From: Sedimentisphaerales bacterium
GTDB taxonomy: Bacteria; Planctomycetota; Phycisphaerae; Sedimentisphaerales; SM23-30
Reading direction: 5' to 3'
Length of the DNA: 31,721 bases
Assembly: GCA_030636065.1 (NCBI GenBank)
Contig: DAOVXR010000001.1
Coordinates: forward strand, 1-31,721
Program-made: the position numbers and the translations under genes
Notes under the pieces: generated by a model
The model's input: only the letters and a program-made list of their open reading frames with translations
What the model was told of the DNA's origin: nothing
The model's database searches: none
Shown here: in pieces, positions 17,324 through 25,720 of the stretch
Layout of the letters: each line of letters opens with the position of its first letter
Numbering within the stretch: the stretch's first letter is position 1

Positions 17324-17698
17324 TTACTGCCTCAAGGTTTTTGTCAAGGCGGCAATGCCCTTTGACAATAAAACAGCATCTTTTGTTAATTTTTGAAAGT
17401 TTTCCTCGTCGATATAATCCAGGTCAAATGCTATATATAGCATACTTCTGACTTCACCGCATGAACCTTTTGCGATATCTAAGAACCTGGCAAAATCCGC
17501 TTTGCTCCCTCTCTCGAATCCCTCCGCAATGTTATTCATAACTGATACCGCGGCTCGCTGAAATTGGCCACGAAACCCGAAATCTTTGTGCCCGATAGTC
17601 CCTGCCTTGAAAGCTGAATATACATTTTTTACCAGGATACGAGCTTGCTGCCAAATCCGTAATTCTTCGAAAGTCTTGGCTAACCTTTTACCTTCCAC
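17324..17698 (-). CDS. Four-helix-bundle protein (23S rRNA intervening-sequence / S23 family)
   Basis: The 124-residue helical protein matches the four-helix-bundle family once named S23 or IVS-encoded protein. It starts with FEELRIWQQARILVKNVY (10-27) and has the family core RAAVSVMNNIAEGFERGSKADFARFLDIAKGSCGE (about 48-82), then a Tyr/Asp-rich last helix pair. These proteins form pentameric bundles; their function is uncertain. There is no 23S rRNA here, so this is an orphan copy. Its first codons (MEGKRL) are encoded by the flanking word repeat, so the true N-terminus may lie slightly downstream. It is islanded between repeat arrays, like the 224-residue gene. Confidence 0.85.
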   Translation of the reverse strand: MEGKRLAKTFEELRIWQQARILVKNVYSAFKAGTIGHKDFGFRGQFQRAAVSVMNNIAEGFERGSKADFARFLDIAKGSCGEVRSMLYIAFDLDYIDEENFQKLTKDAVLLSKGIAALTKTLRQ

Positions 17699-17860
17699 TT
17701 TTCACCTTTGACTGAATTCCACCTTTCACTGAATTAAAAGTTACAGGCTACTGGTAACAGGTAACAGGTAAGAAAGTTGCAGGCACCTTTCACCTTTTAC
17801 TTTTTACTGATTTTCCACCTTTCACTGATTTCCACCTTCAATCTGTCTTTTTACTCCAAA
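17699..17860. repeat. Word-repeat array: TTTCACCTTT and ACAGGTAAC units
   Basis: The stretch consists of CTTCCACTTTTCACC, TTTCACTGAATT, GTTACAGGCTACTGGTAACAGGTAACAGGTAAG and TTTTCCACCTTTCACTGATTTCCACC units. These are the same words as at 16203-16303 and 17221-17323. It lies directly upstream of the four-helix-bundle start and shows no separate promoter that I can distinguish from the repeat. Confidence 0.8.
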
Positions 17861-18126
17861 AACGCCGTTTATAAAGGAGTGGACCGTCCGCTCCCCGGAG
17901 TTGGTCATCCGCTGGGAAGCGGGATTCATCCGCCTTGCGGAGCGAGCCACCGGCGTAACCGAACGAACATACCGCGTAACGGAGTTGCTCGTCTGCCCGA
18001 AGAGCGAAGATACCGCTGCCCGGAGCGATTCATCCGCTGGGCGGAGTCTGTCGTTCACTCTGCTACCTCAGTCATCCGCTCGAAGCGACGGTCATCCGCT
18101 CCAAAGCGACAGGCAGCCGGAGGCTG
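17861..18126. repeat. GC-rich array of TCATCCGCT-type short hairpins
   Basis: Five units begin TCATCCGC and fold back with a complementary GCGG or AGCG: starting at 17905, 17926, 18030, 18072 and 18092. Examples are CCGC-CTT-GCGG (17930-17940) and CCGC-TGG-GCGG (18034-18044). Related units such as CGCTGCCCGGAGCG lie between them. The block is sharply more GC-rich than the word repeats on either side. Open frames exist here on both strands, but their composition follows the repeat and they resemble no protein I know. Confidence 0.7.
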
Positions 18127-18245
18127 GAATGTAGAATGAACAATTAAGAATTGAGAATTTAGAATTAGTCAGCCGGAGGCTGGGAGTTAGAATTTAGAAT
18201 TAACAATTTAGAATTCTACATTCCCCATTCTACATTCTACATTCC
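18127..18245. repeat. Word-repeat array: TTAGAATT / ATTCTACATT units
   Basis: The words are AGAATTTAGAATTAG, ACAATTTAGAATTC and ATTCTACATTCTACATTC. A 13-base palindrome (CAGCC-GGA-GGCTG) lies at 18170-18182, matching one at 18114-18126. The array runs into the last codons of the phosphoglycosyltransferase gene, whose terminal residues ECRM are encoded by it. Near-identical words recur at 19893-19945. Confidence 0.8.
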
Positions 18246-19711
18246 TTGCTACGCTCGGCGATGTTATGCTCATCGATCAGGCGGGTGAACAGTTTAGCGC
18301 GGTGGGTGGAGAACTCCAGTGAGCCATCGACTATTACGCCGATGTCCATACGCAGCGGCTGGCCGGACCGGTGATCGCGGATTGGGATACTCATCTGGAT
18401 CACGTCGTAGGGCTTATTGGGGTCGGGGTCGGGGTCGGGGTTGAAATCGCTGTTTCGCCATACTTCGGTACTGATTGTGCCGTCTTGTTGTTTGAATGTC
18501 ATTGCGAGATACGCCAGTCCCATCGCATGACCGGCCTCGCAGATCGACTGCCACCATTGCTCGAACGTATCGGCGTTGCGGAACAGTAAAGATGCGTCCT
18601 CGAACTCGCGGATATGGTCGCGTTTCAGGCATGATGTCCGGATATTGTCGCGTAGCCGGTTGATACTCTCGCGCAAACGCACGGCACCGACTATCCGGAA
18701 GAAGAGCATTATCAGCAGCGAGACCATCGCGAAGATCAGGACCGTACCGGCGTTACGGGTAACCATCATAAACATACCAAGCCCGGCGGCAAGAGCGGTG
18801 ATAGCGTACAGAACAAGCACGACATGACGATGGTGGATGCCCATATCGAGCAGCCGATGATGGACATGGCCGCGGTCGGGTGAGAACATGCTGCGACGCT
18901 CCAGGATTCTGCGAAGCATACTGAAGACCATATCGAACAGCGGTACGCCAAGTGCCAGAAACGGCAACGCCAGCCCGACGATGGTTGCGGACTTACTGGC
19001 ACACATCACAGATGCCGAGCCGATTATAAACCCGAGGAACAAGCTGCCGCAGTCGCCCATGAACACCTTCGCCGGATTGAAGTTGAACAGCAGGAAGCCC
19101 GTTAAGCTGCCCAAAAGGGCCAGCATGAGCACAGCCATAACCGTCTGGCCGGTATAAATCGAAAATGCCGCGATCACTCCGCAAACGATAGCCGCAATAC
19201 CGCCGGCCAGCCCGTCAAGCCCATCGATGAAGTTGACGGCGTTGGTAACGCCCGCGATCCACAGGATGGTAATTGGCCAGGCGAGCCAACCTAACTGGAT
19301 ACTGAAAAGACCTTCCACACTGACGGAATCGATCCGCACGCCTATGATGCACATCGCGACAGCGGCGATCAGTTGGGCGATCAGTTTGTAGCGGGCACGA
19401 ACGCCGCACAGATCGTCGATGAACCCGATAGCGAACATGAAGCCGCCGGCCATTAACAGTACTATCGGCTGGATACCGATCTGCCGGAAGCTCTCGCCGA
19501 TCGGATTGCCCAGCAGCAGCGTCGGGACCGTAACGAGCATCATGCTTAGAAAGATAGCGACACCACCTAACCGCGGGACAGCGGAGGCGTGGATCTTACG
19601 AGCGTGAATGTCATCGTAAATGTTCAGAGCACCAGCGACGAAAATGACTATCGGAGTAAAGATCATCGCCAGTAGCAGCGAACCGGAATATATGAATAAG
19701 TAAGTTTTCAT
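18230..19711 (-). CDS. WecA/MraY-family phosphoglycosyltransferase with extra C-terminal domain
   Basis: This integral membrane enzyme should start glycan synthesis by moving a HexNAc-1-phosphate or hexose-1-phosphate from a UDP-sugar to undecaprenyl phosphate. It has ten or so hydrophobic segments and the family motifs: D99-D100 in GFIDDLCG, NFIDGLDGLAGG (160-171), MGDCGS (218-223) and GHVHHRLLDMG (281-291). The polytopic core ends near residue 345. A soluble extension of about 150 residues follows, including a DPDPDPDPN stretch (roughly 425-434) and helical/strand-rich sequence that I cannot place. Most WecA proteins are about 350 residues, so 493 is long. No Shine-Dalgarno sequence is seen; the leader is a GTTATCA word repeat. 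Confidence 0.9.
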   Translation of the reverse strand: MKTYLFIYSGSLLLAMIFTPIVIFVAGALNIYDDIHARKIHASAVPRLGGVAIFLSMMLVTVPTLLLGNPIGESFRQIGIQPIVLLMAGGFMFAIGFIDDLCGVRARYKLIAQLIAAVAMCIIGVRIDSVSVEGLFSIQLGWLAWPITILWIAGVTNAVNFIDGLDGLAGGIAAIVCGVIAAFSIYTGQTVMAVLMLALLGSLTGFLLFNFNPAKVFMGDCGSLFLGFIIGSASVMCASKSATIVGLALPFLALGVPLFDMVFSMLRRILERRSMFSPDRGHVHHRLLDMGIHHRHVVLVLYAITALAAGLGMFMMVTRNAGTVLIFAMVSLLIMLFFRIVGAVRLRESINRLRDNIRTSCLKRDHIREFEDASLLFRNADTFEQWWQSICEAGHAMGLAYLAMTFKQQDGTISTEVWRNSDFNPDPDPDPNKPYDVIQMSIPIRDHRSGQPLRMDIGVIVDGSLEFSTHRAKLFTRLIDEHNIAERSKECRM

Positions 19712-19944
19712 TGAATTTAGTTATCGGTTATCGGTTATCAGTTATCAGTAAAACAGGCAAAGGTATGAGGTTGAAGGTATAAGGTTAAAGGTTGAACACA
19801 CTTTTTACTTTCCACTTTTTACTTACCCCCGCGCAGACTCCGTCCCCGTCGGTTGCGCTGTTTTTTTTCGCAACGTCCGAGGAAATGAAGAATGAAGAAT
19901 TTAGAATTAACAATTTAGAATTCTACATTTTACATTCTACATTC
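19712..19944. repeat. Word-repeat spacer with GTTATCA and TTAGAATT units
   Basis: The spacer starts with TTATCGGTTATCGGTTATCAGTTATCAG, continues with GGTATGAGGTTGAAGGTATAAGGTTAAAGG, then a GC-rich segment with an inverted repeat GCGCA/TGCGC (19831-19858) followed by eight T on the plus strand, and ends in TTAGAATT and TTCTACATT words. It separates the TPR-ligase stop from the phosphoglycosyltransferase start. No gene is supported on either strand. Confidence 0.75.
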
Positions 19945-22545
19945 TTAATTCCAGCCTGTGGCTGGTACATTCTCAATTCCCAATTCTACATTCTCCCGCC
20001 TTTGCCTCGGCAAAGTCGAGAGATGTTCAATAAGCTTCGTCGCTGCCCTCATCTGGGGTCGCAGACGCAGGCAGATGCGTGCTTCGTGGATGGCTTCGGG
20101 CACCTTTTCCATTCTGGCAAGAGTCCTGGCCAGTGCCAGGCGCCAGCCTATATTGCCGTAATCCAACACCAGGGCCTGGCGGTAATAATCCGTAGCGGCC
20201 TCATAGTTCTCTTCTCTGGCATATACGCTCGCCAACGATGCCAGGGCACCAGCACGGACATCCGGCTCTTGGCATTTATCTTTGAGCAGTCTGGCCACTT
20301 CCGCGCGAGCCTGAATAGTCAAATCATGGTGTTCGGTATCTTCGCTAAGTATCCGAGCTACCCGGCTCAGCCAGGATATATTGTCCTTGGCCATGGATAC
20401 TGCCAGATCGGGCCGTTTTGCCTGGAATACATACACATCAACGACATCTCCGATAAGCCTGCCGTTTAATTCTACTGCACGATGGAACTTTTCTATAGAA
20501 GCCTCAACGTTGCTCTCCCGGATATCCAGCAGGCCGGCCACAAAACAGGAGGTGGCATCACAAGGGGCAAGTTTGTAACCGGTACGGATATGGTCTGCGC
20601 CCTTCGGTTCGTTAAGTATGAAATACTCCAACTGACCGGCCACGCAGTACGTGGCGCCAAAGGTGGGGCACAGCACGCGAGTCTGATGCAGGTCGTCCAC
20701 AATACGCCGGGTGAATTCGAGGGTTTCGGGTGTTACGATTAGCTGACCGGTGTCCGGGTCGGTAACGCGGCTTATGGATCTCCAGCGATAGACGTTAAGC
20801 CAGTGACGATACCTGGCGTTATTCGGTTGATAGTCTGTCGCCTTCATAGCGTACGAAAGGATGTCGGCATATTCTTCATTACTGCCCAGCCAGTTTTTTT
20901 CGGCCAAAGATTCTTCATTCTGCAGGACTTTTTTCCAGTGGTTCTCGGCGCAGTGGGCATTGTTGACGCCATGTATTGCCCATATCCAGATGGCAACAAC
21001 GCAGATGGCAACCACAAAACGTAAGGGACGATAGAGTTGGCCGGGACTATTCTTCCTGTCGGTAGCGGAGCCGGCCGCCACATTTGTCCCTTTGCCTGTT
21101 CTTTTGCCTGTTCCTCCTGCAATCCTCCGGGCCATACCCACTAAAAGCCCGCACGACACGGCCGTAAGACAGGCATTGGCGGGCAGATGTTGACCGAAAT
21201 CGCTGAAGCTATGGATCATTATTGCCAGCAGGCCGAATCCCAGGCCGAAGGCGGCAAAGTGAATTGGATGACCGATGTGGCGAACGTTCTTTACGTAGTT
21301 GCGCCAGACGATTGCTATCAAAACGAGCATCAATCCAAGACCAATCGCCCCGGTCTCTTCCGCCATCTGGGCGTACTCGTTCTCGGCGTGACCGGCCAGA
21401 GAAGAAAATGTCGAGCGGTCAAACATCGGATATACCACATCGTGGCTGCCAAGCCCGGCACCGAAAAGGGGAAAACGCATCCAGGCGACCGAGATATCCT
21501 TAACGATAGCCCAACGTCCACCTTCCACCCTGTCGAATTCGCTCAGAGTGGCCAGTCGTTCATAAACAGCGTCAAATCCAATATGGAGCACGCAGATAAA
21601 TGACCCGAGCGCCATTGCCGTTATGATCCAGCTTCGTCCTTCCAACCCCCGTTTGAAGGCCAGGATTACAATAGTGAAACTCCCGGCGATGAGCATCGAG
21701 ACCATTCCGCCTCGCGTCAGCGAAATGAAAACTGTCGCTGCGCCCAGGATAATCGTCCCAACACAAAACCAGGCCAACCTGAAGTCCGTCTCACCCAGCC
21801 GGGTAACAATCTCCGGCAGAGTAACCGTTTTGTTGCCGAACTCCTTGTGCAATTTGACCAGCAGAAAACCCAAAGCCGCACCTATAGAGAGGTTCATGAA
21901 CTGGCCATAATGGCTGTGATTGACAAACGTTCCTGAATATCCCTTGTCGTAGGTCGGAAATATCCAGTAAATTTTACCATTGCCGAGAATGACCTGTAAC
22001 AAGGCCAGCAGGGCTAATCCGCCCCCGATAATTGCTATGGCGGATAGAAGTCGTGTTATCTGTTCGTCCCGACGATAGATGTTCACCGTGATGACGAAAA
22101 CTATCGCGACAGCCAGAATCAATCTCAGATTATGCCGGGTAGCCTGGGGATAGAAACTCAAAGTCATCTTGTTAAGAATATCGGCCGCGTTGGGCAGGTT
22201 GCCGAGGAGAGCGGTTTTTGTAGCCGCCGTCTCCGGCGAGAGTATTTTCACCAGGGATACCGGCAATGGTAGCAATTGCACCACAGCCAATATAAGGAAC
22301 AACGCCACCGGCACATACGCCCAGGTCCATATAAGATGAGCATCTTTTCTGATGGCAAGTTTCAGGGCAAAACAGGTTGCCATTGCGCCGGTAAGAATGA
22401 TCACCACCTGTTCACTCCAGGCGGCGACGGCCCCGAATGCCAGTGGCATAAACGCAAGAAGCGCTATCATCAGCCATTCGATAACAGTGTCGAATCGGCT
22501 GAATGCAGTATCGGAAGAGGGAATGTCAAACTGCGGCTGACTCAT
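19945..22545 (-). CDS. O-antigen ligase/polymerase-like membrane protein with C-terminal TPR domain
   Basis: The 866-residue inner-membrane protein has about twelve hydrophobic segments in residues 20-500. A periplasmic loop with GAGLGSHDVVYPMFDRSTFSSLAGHAENEYAQMAEETG (about 360-400) matches the Wzy_C/O-antigen ligase signature region, including the H-x-E-Y. After the last membrane helix (about 520-540) comes a long soluble tail with TPR-like helices, clearest at about 785-850 (REENYEAATDYYRQALVLDYG). It would polymerise or transfer finished glycan. It overlaps the phosphatase gene by 4 bases (ATGA). The last 15 or so residues (NVELGIENVPATGWN) are encoded by the word repeat and a GCC-type hairpin, so the ancestral stop was probably earlier. 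Confidence 0.85.
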   Translation of the reverse strand: MSQPQFDIPSSDTAFSRFDTVIEWLMIALLAFMPLAFGAVAAWSEQVVIILTGAMATCFALKLAIRKDAHLIWTWAYVPVALFLILAVVQLLPLPVSLVKILSPETAATKTALLGNLPNAADILNKMTLSFYPQATRHNLRLILAVAIVFVITVNIYRRDEQITRLLSAIAIIGGGLALLALLQVILGNGKIYWIFPTYDKGYSGTFVNHSHYGQFMNLSIGAALGFLLVKLHKEFGNKTVTLPEIVTRLGETDFRLAWFCVGTIILGAATVFISLTRGGMVSMLIAGSFTIVILAFKRGLEGRSWIITAMALGSFICVLHIGFDAVYERLATLSEFDRVEGGRWAIVKDISVAWMRFPLFGAGLGSHDVVYPMFDRSTFSSLAGHAENEYAQMAEETGAIGLGLMLVLIAIVWRNYVKNVRHIGHPIHFAAFGLGFGLLAIMIHSFSDFGQHLPANACLTAVSCGLLVGMARRIAGGTGKRTGKGTNVAAGSATDRKNSPGQLYRPLRFVVAICVVAIWIWAIHGVNNAHCAENHWKKVLQNEESLAEKNWLGSNEEYADILSYAMKATDYQPNNARYRHWLNVYRWRSISRVTDPDTGQLIVTPETLEFTRRIVDDLHQTRVLCPTFGATYCVAGQLEYFILNEPKGADHIRTGYKLAPCDATSCFVAGLLDIRESNVEASIEKFHRAVELNGRLIGDVVDVYVFQAKRPDLAVSMAKDNISWLSRVARILSEDTEHHDLTIQARAEVARLLKDKCQEPDVRAGALASLASVYAREENYEAATDYYRQALVLDYGNIGWRLALARTLARMEKVPEAIHEARICLRLRPQMRAATKLIEHLSTLPRQRRENVELGIENVPATGWN

Positions 22546-23372
22546 CCGGTTCTCTCCTCGTGCATCAGTTTAGTAACGGCTCTTACATTATCGCCTGTTC
22601 GGATTTTCATCGGATTATCGAGACAGACCTGACGAGCGAATGTTTTACCAAGATGTTCCGCAATCAGCCCGTAGGCTGCGAACATTCTCGGCTGACGATT
22701 GTGGAGATTGTGGGCATCGGTTGCCACAACCGCGACTACTCCGGAATCCAGCAGATGCCAACCGGTCTTTTCGGCAAGGGTACCAAAGTCACCTGTCAGG
22801 CTGCCGGCGGTTATCTGTAAGATCGCGCCTTTTTGCAGCCAGCCACTGATAATGCCCGGTTCTTTTGCAATTACACGATGTCTTTCCGGATGGCTTATTA
22901 TTGCCTTGATACCGCGGGACGAAAGCATATCCAGAACTTCACTGATATCGATAAATATATCATGTGGAAGTTCCAACAGGATATATCGTCCACCATCCGC
23001 CAGGGTAAGTACGAGGTCGTCGTCCAGCATTCGAACGAGCCGTTCATCAATTCTGACATCGGCGCCTGCCAACACATTTATTGGTATGCAATAGCCCTTT
23101 AGTACCTCATTCAGCTCCGAGACGGCCTGCCTGATCACACTTGCCTCATTGTGGCCATCGTACTGACCCAGTTGATGAGGTGTGGCTATGACGGTCTTGA
23201 TGCCGTCCAACTGCAAGGCCCTGCACAAAGACACGGCTTCCGCCATGGTCTCCGGTCCATCATCCAGGCCGGGCAGGCAATGGCAGTGTATGTCCACAAA
23301 CTGCGTGCCTCTGACTGGTCGAAGAGGAACGTATTGGCTCTTACTGGTTTGTCTTCTAAAAAGTCGTTTCAT
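22542..23372 (-). CDS. CpsB/CapC-type PHP-family tyrosine phosphatase
   Basis: The 276-residue protein has the PHP metal motif VDIHCHCLPGLDDGP (26-40), ATPH (63-66), ISHPERHR (about 164-171) and VATDAHN (about 211-217), the full set of metal ligands of CpsB/YwqE phosphatases. Such enzymes dephosphorylate the Tyr tail of the cognate BY-kinase and so tune polymer length and export. Coupling is tight: the start overlaps the kinase stop by one base (TAATG) and the stop overlaps the ligase start by four. An N-terminal basic stretch (1-20) precedes the domain. It is cytoplasmic. Confidence 0.92.
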   Translation of the reverse strand: MKRLFRRQTSKSQYVPLRPVRGTQFVDIHCHCLPGLDDGPETMAEAVSLCRALQLDGIKTVIATPHQLGQYDGHNEASVIRQAVSELNEVLKGYCIPINVLAGADVRIDERLVRMLDDDLVLTLADGGRYILLELPHDIFIDISEVLDMLSSRGIKAIISHPERHRVIAKEPGIISGWLQKGAILQITAGSLTGDFGTLAEKTGWHLLDSGVVAVVATDAHNLHNRQPRMFAAYGLIAEHLGKTFARQVCLDNPMKIRTGDNVRAVTKLMHEERTG

Positions 23373-25612
23373 TAATTCTTTACGTCCAGACTACTGCCGG
23401 CTGATGTAGCTACTTGTGACCTGGCGTTTTTTTCTTTGGTGCCTTCTTCATGACGGCTTCGCCCGTACCCATAGCCATAGCCATAGCCATAGCCGTACCC
23501 ATAGCCGCCATAGTAGCCATAGCGCCCTTTGCCGTGATGTACATCGTTGACAACCACTCCCAGAATATTGGCCCCGACGCTCAACAGACCATCCCGTGCC
23601 TCTTCGCCGGCTTTCCGGGTCGATTTTTCCGCTCTTAGCACAAGCAGTGTTACATCGCACATTGCTCCGATGATGCGTGCATCGGTAACAGGCATGACCG
23701 GTGGCGAATCAATCAGCAGTCGATCATATTTGCCGGAAAGCTCTTTGATGACGTCTGCAAATGCCTCGCTGTTGAGCAACTCGGATGGATTTACCGGAAT
23801 AGGCCCGCAGGGGATGATGTCCAGATTGTCCTCGCTGGTGCTTCTGATAACTGTATCCAGCTTCTGTTGCCCCGCCAAAACGCTGGAAATGCCCGGCTCT
23901 TGCTCGGTTCCAAAAACGACATGTTGCCTGGGCTTTCGGAAATCACAATCGATCACCAGGCTGCGCTGCCCGGCCTGGGCCATGGCGGTTGCCAGGTTGC
24001 TGACCAGCGTGGTCTTACCATCACCCGGAGTAGGGGATGTGACCAAAATACTTTTGGCCTTACCGTTCGGTACACCAAAGTACACTGCTGTGCGAATAGT
24101 CTTATAAGCTTCAGCGGTGTTCGATGTCGGGTCTTGATGCACCGCCAGGCCGTGAGCGATAAAGTCCTTCTTGCCTTTCATAGACGGCACTGTTCCCAAT
24201 ATCGGCACACCGAGCACCGCCGCAATTTCATCGGTACTGCGCAGTCGGTGGTCAGTAAAATCCAGGAGCAGCGCCGAGCCTACGCCGAACATCAATCCCA
24301 ACACCAGTGCCATTGCCATGATGCGTGCCCTTTGGGGTTTACAGGGCTTATCTGCGGGACGGGCAACCTCGAGGATACTTATGTTCAGGGCTCCGACATC
24401 TTCGGTTACGTTTAGCTCTTTGATTCGGCTGTCGAGGATGTCGCACAGGTTCTCTGTCCTTTTGAGATTCGATTGCAGTATGTCATACTGAGCGGCCTTG
24501 ATGTTAAGTTCTTGTGCTTCTTCACGCTGCTCATCAACTGCCGCCTGTAGTTCGGTCTCTTTTTGCTGGGTGGCAATCCATTGTTGCCGGGTAACTTCAA
24601 GATAGGCAACGGCTGATTTCTTGTCCAATTCAACGAGTTGATTCCTGATTTGTGTCATCTTGTCCTCCGTTGTCTTAACGGTAGGATGATCGGCGTTTAT
24701 TTTTCCCCTCAAACCCATCAATTGAAGTTGTAACAGGTTTATTTGAGTACGCAGTTGATTTTCCTCCTGATTAATGGAGCTATATAATCCTCTGGGGTGC
24801 TGTACCTCGATAAGTTGCCTGAGTTTGGCCGGGTCGTTACTCATCAATTTGGCAGCTTCGTAGCCGGCCTTGGCATTGATAGTCTCGATTCGAGCCTCTG
24901 TCAGGGCGTTCAGCAACTTGGCCAGACCCTGGATCATTATGTTGCCTCGCTGATCTTCCAGCGTCAGGTCGCTGTTTTCCTTCTTGAAATTCAGGATGGT
25001 CTGGTACTTATCGTCCAGTTCCGTATCTCGTTTATCTTTCTCGTTCTGCAGGATTTTCAGCACTTCGGATGCGGTGCTGCGTTTACTTGTCGCATGATAT
25101 GTGATGTAAGAATCGACCACGGCATTGACAATTTGAGCCGTCTCTTTCGGGTCCGCCGATTCAAGAGACACACCGATGATGTCATCTTTTTTGCCCACCG
25201 TGGCATTTATTTTCTTCTTAAGAAAAACGATAAGGTTATCTATGTCATCGAATATCTTTAGCCGGGAGATTTCCGGCTTCTCGATAACAGCCGCCAGGAT
25301 GGGTGTCGAGGTCAGAAGGCCGCACTGGGTGTACAGGTAGTTCTTGGACTGTGTCATAACACCTTCCTGCTCACTAATGATCTTGGGCCCGCTTTGTTCG
25401 ACGTACAGACACGACGTGCTGGAATAGATGGGCGTGGCTTTGCTCAGATATACGAGTCCCGCCAAAAGAGTTACTATAACCGCAAGCAGCACAATCCAAT
25501 GGCGCCGCCATACGATCTGAAGCAATCCTTCCTGCGGCACATCAATGGCCCTTGGTCTGTCTGTCGAACGCATTTCTTCTTTATCGAAACTGGATTGATC
25601 GTGTCGGTTCAT
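23372..25612 (-). CDS. Polysaccharide co-polymerase with BY-kinase domain (Wzc type)
   Basis: The 746-residue inner-membrane protein has one N-terminal membrane helix (about 37-57), a Wzz-type periplasmic region with long coiled coils (about 170-400), a second helix (about 428-450) and a cytoplasmic BY-kinase domain. The Walker A motif is SPTPGDGKT (526-534), followed by A' in LVIDCDFRKPR and Walker B in YDRLLIDSPPV (near 630). The C-terminal Tyr cluster is unusual: residues 697-717 hold ten Tyr in an alternating Gly-Tyr pattern, encoded by a tandem CCATAG-type repeat. Autophosphorylation of these Tyr controls polymer length, and the adjoining phosphatase should reverse it. A GGTGA ribosome-binding site precedes the ATG. 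Confidence 0.93.
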   Translation of the reverse strand: MNRHDQSSFDKEEMRSTDRPRAIDVPQEGLLQIVWRRHWIVLLAVIVTLLAGLVYLSKATPIYSSTSCLYVEQSGPKIISEQEGVMTQSKNYLYTQCGLLTSTPILAAVIEKPEISRLKIFDDIDNLIVFLKKKINATVGKKDDIIGVSLESADPKETAQIVNAVVDSYITYHATSKRSTASEVLKILQNEKDKRDTELDDKYQTILNFKKENSDLTLEDQRGNIMIQGLAKLLNALTEARIETINAKAGYEAAKLMSNDPAKLRQLIEVQHPRGLYSSINQEENQLRTQINLLQLQLMGLRGKINADHPTVKTTEDKMTQIRNQLVELDKKSAVAYLEVTRQQWIATQQKETELQAAVDEQREEAQELNIKAAQYDILQSNLKRTENLCDILDSRIKELNVTEDVGALNISILEVARPADKPCKPQRARIMAMALVLGLMFGVGSALLLDFTDHRLRSTDEIAAVLGVPILGTVPSMKGKKDFIAHGLAVHQDPTSNTAEAYKTIRTAVYFGVPNGKAKSILVTSPTPGDGKTTLVSNLATAMAQAGQRSLVIDCDFRKPRQHVVFGTEQEPGISSVLAGQQKLDTVIRSTSEDNLDIIPCGPIPVNPSELLNSEAFADVIKELSGKYDRLLIDSPPVMPVTDARIIGAMCDVTLLVLRAEKSTRKAGEEARDGLLSVGANILGVVVNDVHHGKGRYGYYGGYGYGYGYGYGYGYGRSRHEEGTKEKNARSQVATSAGSSLDVKN

Positions 25613-25720
25613 ATATTCACCAATTCAAACTATTAAAATATTGTTGTCCCAAAATTAGAGGTAAAGACGCAGATTGCCGGCTGATGGCTTTTCGTCATGC
25701 TTATTTGCAGCTAAACTTTT

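Noticed and set aside
17777..18139. Open frames on both strands across the GC-rich hairpin block
   Set aside because: Their composition follows the repeat units, no known protein is resembled, and both strands are open for the same reason.
19831..19868. Intrinsic terminator: GCGCA/TGCGC stem followed by eight T
   Set aside because: It has the right polarity only on the plus strand, where no gene lies upstream; the stem is 5 bases with a long loop.
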